Shown: piece after piece, positions 16,838-25,878 of the stretch
Numbering within the stretch: position 1 is the stretch's first letter
How the letters are laid out: each line of letters opens with the position of its first letter
Source of the DNA: JBBQFI01 sp038321775
GTDB taxonomy: Bacteria; Verrucomicrobiota; Verrucomicrobiia; Chthoniobacterales; UBA10450
Direction of reading: 5' to 3'
Assembly: GCA_038321775.1 (NCBI GenBank)
Contig: JBBQFI010000001.1
Span: forward strand, 124,001-188,000
DNA length: 64,000 bases
The notes under the pieces: generated by a model
The model's database searches: none
What the model saw: only the letters and a program-made list of their open reading frames with translations
Told to the model about the DNA's origin: nothing
Made by a program: the position numbers and the translations under genes

Positions 16838-17485
16838 GTGTTGACCGCTATGCGATGGCAAACTCTTTACGAAGCACGCTGGATTTTTGCGGTACTTCTC
16901 GCCCTCGGCGCCATCAGTGCTTTCTTTGAACTTTGGCTGTCATTGCCGTGGTTGATTCTCATTGCCTATACTTTTTTTTTCTTTCGTGATCCGGATCGAT
17001 CATCGCCACAGGATTCCAATAGTGTCGTGGCCGCAGCCGATGGCGTTGTCGTCGAAATCGCGGAAATGGACGAACCCGAAGTCGTGCACAAAACGATGCG
17101 GCGCGTCGCGATCTTTTTGTCGGTCTTCGATGTTCACACCAATCGCGTGCCGATTGACGGTCGAATTATTTACCGCCAGCGCCGGGAAGGGCTTTGCCTG
17201 GATGCGCGCAATCCCGAATGCTCGATCAAAAACGAAGCGATGATTTGGGGTTTCGAAAATTCGCGCGCCACCATCGTTGTTAGGCAAATCACCGGAGCCA
17301 TCGCGCGCAGGATTGTCGGTTGGGCGCAGATGGGCGATGATCTGAGAAAAGGGGATCGCTTCGGCATGATTCGATTCGGTTCACGCACGGAGGTATACGT
17401 GCCGCTTGATGCTCAGATCCTGGTCAAGGTAGGCGATCGAGTTGAGGGCGGTGCGAGCGTGATAGCACAATTGCCTAACGAATGA
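16838..17485 (+). CDS. psd: Phosphatidylserine decarboxylase (short form)
   Basis: A proenzyme of 215 residues that makes phosphatidylethanolamine from phosphatidylserine at the inner membrane. An N-terminal hydrophobic hairpin (residues about 14-50) anchors it. The conserved core VVAAADGVVVEI and the His motif FLSVFDVHTNRVP are present. The self-cleavage site lies in RFGSRTE near residue 180, where Ser of the Gly-Ser pair would become the pyruvoyl group; the usual LGST is FGSR here, as in many short Psd proteins. The start is GTG; an in-frame ATG lies 12 bases downstream. The stop overlaps the pssA start (ATGA), and an exact copy of the dispersed word sits across this junction. Confidence 0.93.
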   Translation: MLTAMRWQTLYEARWIFAVLLALGAISAFFELWLSLPWLILIAYTFFFFRDPDRSSPQDSNSVVAAADGVVVEIAEMDEPEVVHKTMRRVAIFLSVFDVHTNRVPIDGRIIYRQRREGLCLDARNPECSIKNEAMIWGFENSRATIVVRQITGAIARRIVGWAQMGDDLRKGDRFGMIRFGSRTEVYVPLDAQILVKVGDRVEGGASVIAQLPNE

Positions 17486-18312
17486 ACAATCAGAGCGGAA
17501 AAATCTACCTCCTGCCGAATCTGATGACGGCAGGGAATCTTTTTTGCGGATTTGCGGCAACGCTGAAAATCGTGCAGGGCGCGCTTTTGCAGTCGTCGGA
17601 TCCGGATTCAGCCGCGATGCTGTTTCATTCGGCGATCTGGTTCATTCTTGGCGCCTGCATTTTCGATGTGCTTGACGGACGGGTGGCTCGTCTCGGCGGT
17701 CACGAAAGTGCGTTTGGGCGGGAGTTCGACTCGCTCGCGGACATCGTATCGTTCGGCGTTGCGCCGGCGCTGATGGTTTATCGCATCGTGCTCATTGATT
17801 TTCCGCGAGTCGGTTGGGTTGTCGCTTTCGTTTACTTGCTGTGTGGGGGACTGCGCCTTGCGCGTTTCAATGCCGCATCCGAAAGCGACCCGCCGACTAA
17901 TGCAAAAGAATTCAAGGGATTCCCCATTCCCGCGGCCGCAGGATTGATCGCATCGATCACACTGTTCATGCTCTGGTGGCTCGGCGAACGCGAACATGAA
18001 ATCGGTCGGCTGAAATGGGTCCTTCCGCCGCTGATGTTATTTTTGTCGGTCATGATGTTCAGCCGACTGAGTTATCCAAGCTTTAAGGCGATCAACTGGC
18101 GAACAACGCGCACTCTGTCGCGATTCCTTACCATTAGTCTCATTCTGCTTTTTACCGTCTTGAATTACGAGTGGATGCCAGCGGTTCTATTCCTGTGTTA
18201 CCTGCTTTATGGACTGCTGCGGCCGTGGGTTTCAAAGCGCTGGCGCCGCGAGATCGAAGAAGAAATCGGCGAAGAGATTGGTGAAGAGACGCCCGACGAG
18301 GCTATTGATTGA
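17482..18312 (+). CDS. pssA: CDP-diacylglycerol-serine O-phosphatidyltransferase
   Basis: A 276-residue integral membrane enzyme that joins CDP-diacylglycerol and L-serine to phosphatidylserine, the substrate of the upstream decarboxylase. The CDP-alcohol phosphotransferase signature DG-RVAR-x8-G-x3-D-x3-D is complete: DGRVARLGGHESAFGREFDSLAD. About seven membrane helices follow. The C-terminal tail is strongly acidic (repeated EEIGEE). Translationally coupled to psd by a 4-base overlap. The end overlaps the convergent nucleotidyltransferase gene by 11 bases. Confidence 0.94.
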   Translation: MNNQSGKIYLLPNLMTAGNLFCGFAATLKIVQGALLQSSDPDSAAMLFHSAIWFILGACIFDVLDGRVARLGGHESAFGREFDSLADIVSFGVAPALMVYRIVLIDFPRVGWVVAFVYLLCGGLRLARFNAASESDPPTNAKEFKGFPIPAAAGLIASITLFMLWWLGEREHEIGRLKWVLPPLMLFLSVMMFSRLSYPSFKAINWRTTRTLSRFLTISLILLFTVLNYEWMPAVLFLCYLLYGLLRPWVSKRWRREIEEEIGEEIGEETPDEAID

Positions 18313-19018
18313 GCTGCGTGAGAATTTCCGGATCGCGCACGTCTGCCCACATTCCCTTTAGCTCAAGCGCCTGAATTTTTTTTCCAGAAAGCGCGAGCTC
18401 GCGAATTGCATCCGTTAATTCGTATTCACCGCGCGGCGAAGGTTTCAATGCCGCGATGAAATCAAAAAGACTCGGACGAAACACATAGACACCGGCGTTA
18501 TACCAAGGGCTTGTCGGCTCGCCCGGTTTGGGCTTCTCGCGCAGATCGGTCAATTCGAAACGTTCATTGACGAAAACTGCTCCGCCTTTACTGCAGTCTT
18601 CATCGCGTTTTACGCTGACGAGCGCTTCTGTGTCGTTAGGCAAAACAACGAGCCGCAGGTAATTGTCTGGTTCGATAAGAATGTCGCCGTAACTGAGGAT
18701 GAAAGCATCATCGCCGACAAAAGATTTCGCTAATTCCACGACTCTGCCAGTTCCATCCTGAACCACCTGCGTCGCGTATTGCACATTCACATTGAAGTGG
18801 GAGCCATTACCGAAAAAATCACGCACGACATCAGCGTGCCATCCAACGATGACAAGAAAGTCGCAGACCCCGGCAGCCTTTAAGCCTTCAACAATGTGAG
18901 CGAGCACAGGTTTACCGTGGACTTCCAACATCGGCTTGGGCAGATTAGTCGTTAGGTCGCGCATCCGGGTTCCGCGACCGGCCGCCAGCAAAACCGCCTT
19001 GGTGATTTTCGTCGGCAA
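18302..19018 (-). CDS. Sugar-phosphate nucleotidyltransferase
   Basis: A 238-residue NTP-transferase (PF00483). The nucleotide-binding loop KAVLLAAGRGTRMRDLT is at the N-terminus, followed by KPMLEVHGKPVLAHIVEGL and the metal-site region ILSYGDILIE. It lacks the left-handed beta-helix acyltransferase tail of GlmU, so it resembles mannose-1-phosphate guanylyltransferase or glucose-1-phosphate thymidylyltransferase types. Which sugar and NTP it uses cannot be told from sequence. Probable role in cell-surface glycans. It lies 15 bases after a propeller gene on the same strand. Confidence 0.85.
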   Translation of the reverse strand: MPTKITKAVLLAAGRGTRMRDLTTNLPKPMLEVHGKPVLAHIVEGLKAAGVCDFLVIVGWHADVVRDFFGNGSHFNVNVQYATQVVQDGTGRVVELAKSFVGDDAFILSYGDILIEPDNYLRLVVLPNDTEALVSVKRDEDCSKGGAVFVNERFELTDLREKPKPGEPTSPWYNAGVYVFRPSLFDFIAALKPSPRGEYELTDAIRELALSGKKIQALELKGMWADVRDPEILTQLNQ

Positions 19019-19033
19019 ACTGAATTACTCTGC

Positions 19034-22000
19034 CTAATCAGATTTCAGATTCACCGAAATCGCGGGCACATCGGCTTGTTTGACTAGCGCGTCTACTTTC
19101 GGAACCTCATCAGTTTTCAGCTGCGCCCATTTCTTAAGTTGTTCGTCGAGACGCCCGCTCAAATACTGGAAGACGTCGCGTTGCGGCTTCGTCGGTTCCG
19201 TATCCGCGGATTCAACGATGTGACTAAAGGTATCGAACGCTTCATTCAACATATTCGGGAATGCGAGATTGCCCTCCGATCCCTTCATGTTCACCTGCAC
19301 CAGCTGTTCTTCCACCGCCGATACTTTCTTATTCAATTCGTCGGCTGCCGCGAGCGCCGGTTTCAGTCTCTCGTCGTTCGCAAAGCGTTTCTTTAAAGAC
19401 TCCACTTGTCCTTTGACGTTTCGAATCCCATTGACCGCCTGATGCAGTTGCGTGATGCGATCGCGAACTTGCATGGCAAACTCGAATTGTTTCTGCACCG
19501 CCGCTTCCTCACCCTTCGTTCGCGGATCCATCGCGATGTGCAGCGGCGCAGTCTCGCTCTTTCCAGCGACCGTCAGTTTTAATTGATAATCGCCCGGGAC
19601 GACGAGTGGACCTTCCGGTCCGTCGCCGGAATAGAACGCGCCCGGAATTTCCACCGGTTTCGCATGACGCAGGTCCCACGCATAACGATTCATCCCCGCA
19701 GCTGCCGGAATTGTTTTTGGTTTCTCAACCCGATCCGGCCATTCCGGCGGCTGTTCATTTTCCTTCTTCTCCTTGCTGGAAAGATGCCTAACGAGTTTTC
19801 CCTGCGCGTCCAGAATATCGAGAGTCACTTCATCTTTCGGCGCATCTTTGAAATAATAATCGATGATTGCGCCGGCTGGCGGGTTATCGCCGAACGGCCC
19901 TCGTTTATCGACTTCCTGAGGATAGTGCAGACGCAATGCGGTTTGCGGCTGATACAAAATCATATCGGCCTGTGCAGTATTCGCGGCGATCTGGCGAATC
20001 GGCGTGAGATCGTCCAGCACCCAGAACGATCGACCGTGTGTCGCTACGACTAAATCGTCATCTTTCACGACCAGATCGCGGATCGGCGAGACTGGCAGAT
20101 TTAATTGCAAAGGCTGCCAGTGCGCGCCGTCATCGAATGAAACATAAAGGCCGAGCTCCGTGCCGGCGTAAAGTAAACCGCGATGTTTTGGATCTTCGCG
20201 TACGGCGTGCACGTACGCGCCTTCAGGAATTCCGTTCACGATGGCTGACCACGTTTTTCCCGAATCCGCTGTCTTGTAAATGTACGGCTTGAGATCGTCG
20301 AGCCGATGACGATCGACCGCGACGTAAGCGATGCCGGCATCGAAGTGCGATGGATCGATGATGCTGACCAAACTCCACTCCGGCATGTGCGGCGTTACAT
20401 TCGTCCAATGCGCGCCGTCATCTGTCGTGACATGAACCAAACCGTCATCCGATCCCGTCCAAAGCATTCCTTTTTTTAACGGCGATTCTGCGAGCGCGAA
20501 AATGGTGTCGTAGTATTCGACACTCGTGATGTCGTTTGTGATCGGGCCGCCGCTTGGTTTCTGTTTGCTCTTATCGTTGCGTGTCAGATCGGGACTGATC
20601 TGAGCCCATGTTTTTCCCTGATCGGTCGATTTGAAAACAGCTTCGCCGCTCGTGTAAATCGCATCCGGATTGTGCGGCGAAAGAAGGAGAGGGGAAACCC
20701 ATTGGAATCGATGCACGAGATCGGCCGCTCCGTGTCCGGAATTATCGAGCGGCCACACACTGATTTCTTGTGACTGCTCTTTTTGTTTGTCGTAACGAAC
20801 GATGAAACCTTCGTTGTTCGAATAAATGATGTGCCAGTCGCGCGGATCGGGGACAACAAACCCGCATTCGCCACCGCCCGCCTGAAACCAATCCTGCCGG
20901 CCAATCGCGCCTTCATCGGAGAAACTTGCGATCCCGACGTTCGAGTTATCCTGCTGCGCGCCGTAAATGTGATACGGAAAAGCGTTGTCGACCGCGACGT
21001 GATAAAATTGGGCAGTCGGTTGGTTATTTTGCGTCGTCCAGGTCTTGCCGCCATCGATTGAAATGGCTGCACCGCCATCGTTCGCATTCGCCAGGCGATC
21101 CGGATTTTTTGGGTCAATCCAAAGACCGTGATGATCGCCGTGACGCGCTGGCAGCAAGTTGAATGTCTTGCCCCCATCAACGGAACGAAATGCGCCGGTG
21201 TTCAAAACGTAAATCGTATCCGGCGCTTTCGGATCCGCATAAATTTTGCTGAAATACCACGCGCGCTGACGGAATCGCCCGTCGTCATTCACCTTCGTCC
21301 ATTTATCTCCGCCGTCGTCGGAGCGAAATATTCCGCCGTCTTTCGCTTCGATGATCGCGTAAATGCGACTGGAATCCGCGCCGGAAACCGTCACGCCGAT
21401 ACGCCCGAGAATTCCTTCCGGTAAACCATTGCCTTTCAGTTGTTGCCAGGTGTTTCCGCCATCGGTCGAGCGATAAAGTCCACTGCCCGGACCTCCGCTG
21501 GAAAAAAACCACGGCTGCCGACGCGCCTGCCAGAGCGCCGCGAAAAGCGTGTTCGGATTATTCGGATCGAAGACAACATCGATTCCGCCTGTATTTTCGT
21601 CTTTCGCTAAAACTTTCGTCCATGTTTTGCCACCATCATTCGTGCGAAAAATTCCGCGTTCCTGGTTTGCTCCGAAGGCGTGGCCGAGCGCCGCGACAAA
21701 AACGATGTCGGGATTTTCCGGATGAACGATGATTGCGCCGATGTGCCGGCTATCTTTTAATCCGACATTCTTCCAATCCTTTCCGCCATCGACTGATTTA
21801 TAAACGCCGTCGCCGTACGTGATGTTGCCGCGCAGCGCCGCTTCTCCTCCGCCCGCGTAAATGATGTTGTGATCCGAGTGCGAAACGGCGATCGCGCCGA
21901 TGGAAGCATTCGCTTTCGTTTTATCAAAAATCGGAGTCCAGTTCTGGCCGCCATTTGTGGTTTTCCAAATTCCACCGGCGACAGCGCCGAAGTAATAAGT

Positions 22001-22198
22001 GTTCGGATCGTCAACGACTCCTTCGACCGCAAGCGCGCGACCTCCGCGGAAAGGCCCGACCAATCGCCACTGCATTCCATTCCACAGTTTTTCATCGAAC
22101 TGCGGTTTCGTATCGGCCGCCTGCGAATGAGTCAGGCAAAAACCGGCGAGCAGAATTCCCAGGAACAGGTGAAAATGAGGAAGAGCTTTCTTGCGCAT
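19034..22198 (-). CDS. Secreted sortilin/BNR-type beta-propeller protein
   Basis: About 1054 residues from MRKKALPHFHLFLGILLAGF, a signal peptide ending near SQA; an upstream ATG at 22243 adds 15 non-signal residues. The N-terminal 700 residues are tandem propeller blades (GGIWKTTNGGQNWTP, GVYKSVDGGKDWKN, GLYRSTDGGNTWQQ), the VPS10/glycosyl-hydrolase BNR type. A C-terminal part has a beta-sandwich-like region and a helical coiled segment. This architecture is common in Acidobacteriota and Verrucomicrobiota, often annotated as glycosyl hydrolase without proven activity; no catalytic acids can be assigned here. The first blade resembles the propeller at 2.6-6.1 kb. Confidence 0.8.
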   Translation of the reverse strand: MRKKALPHFHLFLGILLAGFCLTHSQAADTKPQFDEKLWNGMQWRLVGPFRGGRALAVEGVVDDPNTYYFGAVAGGIWKTTNGGQNWTPIFDKTKANASIGAIAVSHSDHNIIYAGGGEAALRGNITYGDGVYKSVDGGKDWKNVGLKDSRHIGAIIVHPENPDIVFVAALGHAFGANQERGIFRTNDGGKTWTKVLAKDENTGGIDVVFDPNNPNTLFAALWQARRQPWFFSSGGPGSGLYRSTDGGNTWQQLKGNGLPEGILGRIGVTVSGADSSRIYAIIEAKDGGIFRSDDGGDKWTKVNDDGRFRQRAWYFSKIYADPKAPDTIYVLNTGAFRSVDGGKTFNLLPARHGDHHGLWIDPKNPDRLANANDGGAAISIDGGKTWTTQNNQPTAQFYHVAVDNAFPYHIYGAQQDNSNVGIASFSDEGAIGRQDWFQAGGGECGFVVPDPRDWHIIYSNNEGFIVRYDKQKEQSQEISVWPLDNSGHGAADLVHRFQWVSPLLLSPHNPDAIYTSGEAVFKSTDQGKTWAQISPDLTRNDKSKQKPSGGPITNDITSVEYYDTIFALAESPLKKGMLWTGSDDGLVHVTTDDGAHWTNVTPHMPEWSLVSIIDPSHFDAGIAYVAVDRHRLDDLKPYIYKTADSGKTWSAIVNGIPEGAYVHAVREDPKHRGLLYAGTELGLYVSFDDGAHWQPLQLNLPVSPIRDLVVKDDDLVVATHGRSFWVLDDLTPIRQIAANTAQADMILYQPQTALRLHYPQEVDKRGPFGDNPPAGAIIDYYFKDAPKDEVTLDILDAQGKLVRHLSSKEKKENEQPPEWPDRVEKPKTIPAAAGMNRYAWDLRHAKPVEIPGAFYSGDGPEGPLVVPGDYQLKLTVAGKSETAPLHIAMDPRTKGEEAAVQKQFEFAMQVRDRITQLHQAVNGIRNVKGQVESLKKRFANDERLKPALAAADELNKKVSAVEEQLVQVNMKGSEGNLAFPNMLNEAFDTFSHIVESADTEPTKPQRDVFQYLSGRLDEQLKKWAQLKTDEVPKVDALVKQADVPAISVNLKSD

Positions 22199-22272
22199 CC
22201 GGTATTTTGAGACGGTTGCGCTCCGGTTCAACTCGAATCGCAATTTCTTGCGTCGAGAATATTCACAATCCC

Positions 22273-23319
22273 TTACGCGACGGTCTCGAGATGGCGGACA
22301 ATTTTGGCTGCACTCCGGGGCGCGACCGCATTCGTCGAATCGCTGCTCTCGTTAGGCGCAGTTCCGCGCAAGCGGCGAGCGGCATAATAAGATCCGATGA
22401 CCAGCAACGCGGCGATCGCCTGCGCAATCATCGTTTCGTAAGTGGGGAAAACGGCAAACCACATTCCTATCCACGCGGGAATGATATTAACCAGCCATGG
22501 AATATTCGTGTGCGAAATCCAATGCGCGAGTTGCATTTCCTGCGCTTGTTCCCCCACCATCACAAGCAGAACCACTCCCAAAAGAATCCCGGTTGTGATC
22601 AACATTTTTCGATAAGGAAGTCGCTGTTGCAGCACGAACGTAAGAATCGCGACCATTCCGGAAAGAACCAACCCCAGGAGCGTTCCTTTTAGCACGACGT
22701 CGCCGCCCAAACGCAGATTGTAGCTTTGTAGAAAAAGCACGACCTCGAAGCCTTCGCGATACAACGAAGTGAATCCCAAAAGAAGCAATCCCCATTGCAG
22801 ATGAGTCTTTGAAATTCCGCCGCCGTTTCCATTTTCGAGCAATGTTTTGCGGCGGCGATTGTGCGCGCGAATCCAACCGCCCCAATAAATCTTGTGGAAA
22901 AACCAATTCATGATCACGAGCAGCACAATCACAGCGAGCAGGCCGGTGGCGGCTTGCAAATCCAAAGCTGGAACGCTCTCGGTTAGTTGCCCGACAATTC
23001 CAATGGCAATGAACCAGGTAATTAATGTCGCGATGAAACCGACGCCGGCACCGAGCGCGACCGGGCGGCGATGTGCGCGTTTTGCCCCGACCATACTTGC
23101 AGTGATCGCAGCGAGGACAAGAATACATTCAAGGCCCTCGCGGAAAACGAGCACTCCAATGTCAAGAAACGCGACCGTCGGACTGGTATGCGGCTGCGTT
23201 GGATCAGGCGCACCATGCGCCGTGACTCCCTGCCAAACAAGCATCGCGACGATGCAAATCACCGCCACGGAAAGACCCGTGACCATGACCGCGCGTCGCG
23301 AAGACGATTTCCCTGTCAC
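22273..23319 (-). CDS. FTR1-family high-affinity iron permease
   Basis: A 348-residue polytopic membrane protein of the FTR1/EfeU family. The two diagnostic iron-binding motifs are present: REGLE near residue 60 (VLVFREGLECILVLAA) and REGFE near residue 186 (SLYREGFEVVLFLQS). About seven to eight transmembrane helices are visible, the first preceded by a basic start. Such permeases import Fe(III), usually with a ferroxidase or EfeO/EfeB partner; none is adjacent here. An exact copy of the dispersed word lies near its 3' end. Confidence 0.9.
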   Translation of the reverse strand: MTGKSSSRRAVMVTGLSVAVICIVAMLVWQGVTAHGAPDPTQPHTSPTVAFLDIGVLVFREGLECILVLAAITASMVGAKRAHRRPVALGAGVGFIATLITWFIAIGIVGQLTESVPALDLQAATGLLAVIVLLVIMNWFFHKIYWGGWIRAHNRRRKTLLENGNGGGISKTHLQWGLLLLGFTSLYREGFEVVLFLQSYNLRLGGDVVLKGTLLGLVLSGMVAILTFVLQQRLPYRKMLITTGILLGVVLLVMVGEQAQEMQLAHWISHTNIPWLVNIIPAWIGMWFAVFPTYETMIAQAIAALLVIGSYYAARRLRGTAPNESSDSTNAVAPRSAAKIVRHLETVA

Positions 23320-23459
23320 GTAAACAGGCTATCATAGGACACAAGCGATGGCTGACGTTTAGTTGCGATTTTTTAACGGACAATTGCGGAGCGCAGCATT
23401 TTCGGGTGGGTGGGCTGCCCGGCATGTTGTGATTCCCCGGTTAAGGCGTAACTTTTCCC

Positions 23460-23930
23460 ATGCGAAGTTGCCGGGCGTTTACGCTCATCGAGATTGCGAT
23501 CTCGGTTTTCATTTTGCTGCTTTTGATGCTGCTGGCAGTGCCGAGTCTTACCGGCGTGATGGCCGATCGCCGCTTACATCGCACTTACGATGAGTTCAAT
23601 AAACTCGCGCAGCAGGCGCAGTTACTCAGCATGGAACAGCGCCGTCCGTATTTGATCGTCTGGCGTCGCGGCAAAATTATTGTGCAACCCGAAGCATTCG
23701 CGAAAGGTGAAGAGAAAACACCGACGGCGGTTTTGAATGCGGGGAACAACGTTTACACGCTGACGCTTCCAGCTGCGCTCGCAAAAAATCCTCCGCCGGA
23801 ATGGATTTTTTGGCCGTCGGGAAATTGTGAGCCTGCGAGCATCGGATTTAAAGGCCGCGATGGAACCTGGACGGCAGAATATTCCGCGCTCACGGCCCGA
23901 GGAGACCTCACGCGATATGCGGCGCAATAA
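23460..23930 (+). CDS. gspH: GspH-like minor pseudopilin
   Basis: A 156-residue pseudopilin. The six-residue leader MRSCRA precedes FTLIEIAISVFILLLLMLLAVPSL, a standard type III signal with Phe at +1 and Glu at +5. A C-terminal beta-rich head contains WIFWPSGNCEPASIGF, the pattern seen in GspH/FimT proteins. First gene of the plus-strand type II secretion block; the next gene starts 14 bases before its stop. Confidence 0.75.
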   Translation: MRSCRAFTLIEIAISVFILLLLMLLAVPSLTGVMADRRLHRTYDEFNKLAQQAQLLSMEQRRPYLIVWRRGKIIVQPEAFAKGEEKTPTAVLNAGNNVYTLTLPAALAKNPPPEWIFWPSGNCEPASIGFKGRDGTWTAEYSALTARGDLTRYAAQ

Positions 23931-24318
23931 ATTTTCCGTGCGCGGTTTCGCGCTTTACGAAGTGATGATCGGCGTGACTATTTTCGTCGTCGGTATTCTC
24001 GCGCTCGGTCGCTCCGTGGAAAATTGCCTGAACGCGAGCGAAATCACGACGGATGAAAATCGGATCCGCACGATTCTCGCCAATCGCATGGCGGAAGTTC
24101 AAACGGCTCCTGGAAATCCGGATGCTACCAAGGAAATCAAGATCAAGAGCAACTTTGGAATCGTTCGATTAATTCAAAAGAGCAGGCCCGCTGGTCTGAA
24201 ACAGGAAAATGGAATTGCATTGGGGGGCGTGAATCGCGTCCTACTCACCGCGGAATGGACACGCGGCGGTGTGAAGCAAGCGAGACAACTTTCGTTTTAT
24301 GTTTATCGCGCCGGTTAA
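23917..24318 (+). CDS. gspI: GspI-like minor pseudopilin
   Basis: From MRRNKFSVRG, followed by FALYEVMIGVTIFVVGILALGRSVENCLNAS, this is a 133-residue prepilin-type protein with Glu5 kept. An earlier in-frame ATG at 23827 lies inside the previous gene and gives no signal. Size and position between H-like and J-like genes match GspI. In type II secretion, I, J and K form the pseudopilus tip. Confidence 0.7.
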   Translation: MRRNKFSVRGFALYEVMIGVTIFVVGILALGRSVENCLNASEITTDENRIRTILANRMAEVQTAPGNPDATKEIKIKSNFGIVRLIQKSRPAGLKQENGIALGGVNRVLLTAEWTRGGVKQARQLSFYVYRAG

Positions 24319-24913
24319 GAACGTTCGGTCTCGCGCGTTCACGTTGCTCGAGATCACATTTGCGGTCGCAATCCTGGCCATGATGTCGATGGCGATTTAC
24401 CGCTTTGTGGAATCGAATTTGATCTCGATGCGTGTTTCTGCAGAGGGCAATGCGATCGATGCGAGTTATGACGGGTTGCGCGAATTAGTCACCACGCAGT
24501 GGCAAGGCCTTCCCGCGGGCGACGGCAAACTCACGGGCGAGCCATTCAAATTCAATAACCTTTCGCGTGACGAGATTACGTGGGCTTCCACGGCTGGTCC
24601 GGGATTGATCACTCGTTACGCAAGCGGCGAGTACACTGTCACGATGCGATTGCGGCCGTCGAAAAACAAAAAGCAACTGGATCTCGGCCTTACCCGCAAA
24701 TCATTGGCGGAAGATGGGGGAGAAGCGACGTGGTTCCCGTTGCTTCGAAATGTGCTGGCCATCCAGGTCCGCTATTTCGATCCGCGACTCAATAGTTGGG
24801 TTGACCGTTGGACCGATACCGTTACCTTGCCACGACTCGTTAGGCTGGTAATCATCCGCCCGAATGGCGGGCCATGGGATGCGATCATCGCTCTCGGGCG
24901 CACTCCGCTTTAA
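24299..24913 (+). CDS. gspJ: GspJ-like minor pseudopilin
   Basis: A 204-residue pseudopilin with leader MFIAPVKNVRSRA before FTLLEITFAVAILAMMSMAIY. Size and gene order match GspJ, which pairs with GspI and GspK at the pseudopilus tip. It overlaps the previous gene by 20 bases. An exact copy of the dispersed word is read as Leu-Val-Arg-Leu near the C-terminus. Confidence 0.72.
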   Translation: MFIAPVKNVRSRAFTLLEITFAVAILAMMSMAIYRFVESNLISMRVSAEGNAIDASYDGLRELVTTQWQGLPAGDGKLTGEPFKFNNLSRDEITWASTAGPGLITRYASGEYTVTMRLRPSKNKKQLDLGLTRKSLAEDGGEATWFPLLRNVLAIQVRYFDPRLNSWVDRWTDTVTLPRLVRLVIIRPNGGPWDAIIALGRTPL

Positions 24914-24914
24914 A

Positions 24915-25823
24915 ATGAAACTTTTTCGCAGACCAGAAAAACGCGGCGCCGCGCTGCTGCTTTCGCTTTGGGCGTTGTTTCTACTCAGCGCTGTGGTGAT
25001 CAGTTGGACGCTCGATATCGATACCCGGATTTCCCTTTCAGGAGATGCAAATCGAGTTCTGGAAGCGGAGGCGATGGCGTGTTCCGGCACGGAGATCGCA
25101 CTGCATCCCGCAGTCAAACCGAACTCTCCCGTGCTCAAAGGCGGTTTCGGAAAAAATCAGCGCTACGAAGTGCGCATCACCGGTGAAGGTGGACGTTTGA
25201 ATTTGAACTGGCTGCTGGCCGGTGAAAATCCCGCGCGGTTGGAAATACTTCGAAAATATCTTGAGATCAAAGGTGTGGATCTTAATGAACGCGATCGCAT
25301 GATTGATTGTCTTCTCGATTGGGTGGACCCGGATAATCTAGTGCGCTTGAATGGAGCGGAGGCGGAAGGCGATTACCAGCCGGCAAATGAATTGCTCACG
25401 CGCCTCGAAGATTTAAAGAAGGTCAAAGGCTGGAAGGAGTTCACCTCGACGCCGGGATGGGACCAGGATTTTACTCTTAATAGTACCGGGCCGATTGACG
25501 TGGCGTGGGCGTCACGCTCCGTCCTGATGGCGCTTCCCGGTCTAACCGACCAATTGGTCGATCGTTTCCTCGCCGCGCGGCAGGGGCCGGATAAAATCGA
25601 CGGCACAGCGGACGATCTAAAGTTGCAAACGGTAGAAGATGCGCGGACTGCTTTCGGCTTGTCCGCGGAACAATTCCAACAGCTCAACGGCATCATCGGA
25701 TTTAAAGATCCGGTCCTGCGGATCATCAGTACCGGAAAGTCGGGGAATGTTACGCGCATGGTACAAATGGTGGTGCGTAAGACCGGCAATGTTCCGCAAT
25801 TGATCACCTGGAAGGAGATATAA
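24915..25823 (+). CDS. gspK: GspK-like pseudopilin tip protein
   Basis: 302 residues from MKLFRRPEKRG, then AALLLSLWALFLLSAVVISWTL. As in GspK, the usual Glu at +5 is absent. The body contains RLNLNWLLAGE and a SAM-like helix-hairpin-helix region (LLTRLEDLKKVKGW, ALPGLTDQLVDRFLAARQG), typical of the family. GspK caps the pseudopilus and is large among the minor pseudopilins. The ATG at 24915 follows the gspJ-like stop by one base; an upstream frame start at 24864 adds non-signal residues. Confidence 0.82.
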   Translation: MKLFRRPEKRGAALLLSLWALFLLSAVVISWTLDIDTRISLSGDANRVLEAEAMACSGTEIALHPAVKPNSPVLKGGFGKNQRYEVRITGEGGRLNLNWLLAGENPARLEILRKYLEIKGVDLNERDRMIDCLLDWVDPDNLVRLNGAEAEGDYQPANELLTRLEDLKKVKGWKEFTSTPGWDQDFTLNSTGPIDVAWASRSVLMALPGLTDQLVDRFLAARQGPDKIDGTADDLKLQTVEDARTAFGLSAEQFQQLNGIIGFKDPVLRIISTGKSGNVTRMVQMVVRKTGNVPQLITWKEI

Positions 25824-25878
25824 TATCGAGACCGCATCCCTCCCGACCTTTATTTTTCCGGCCGCGCACGGCTGGAAC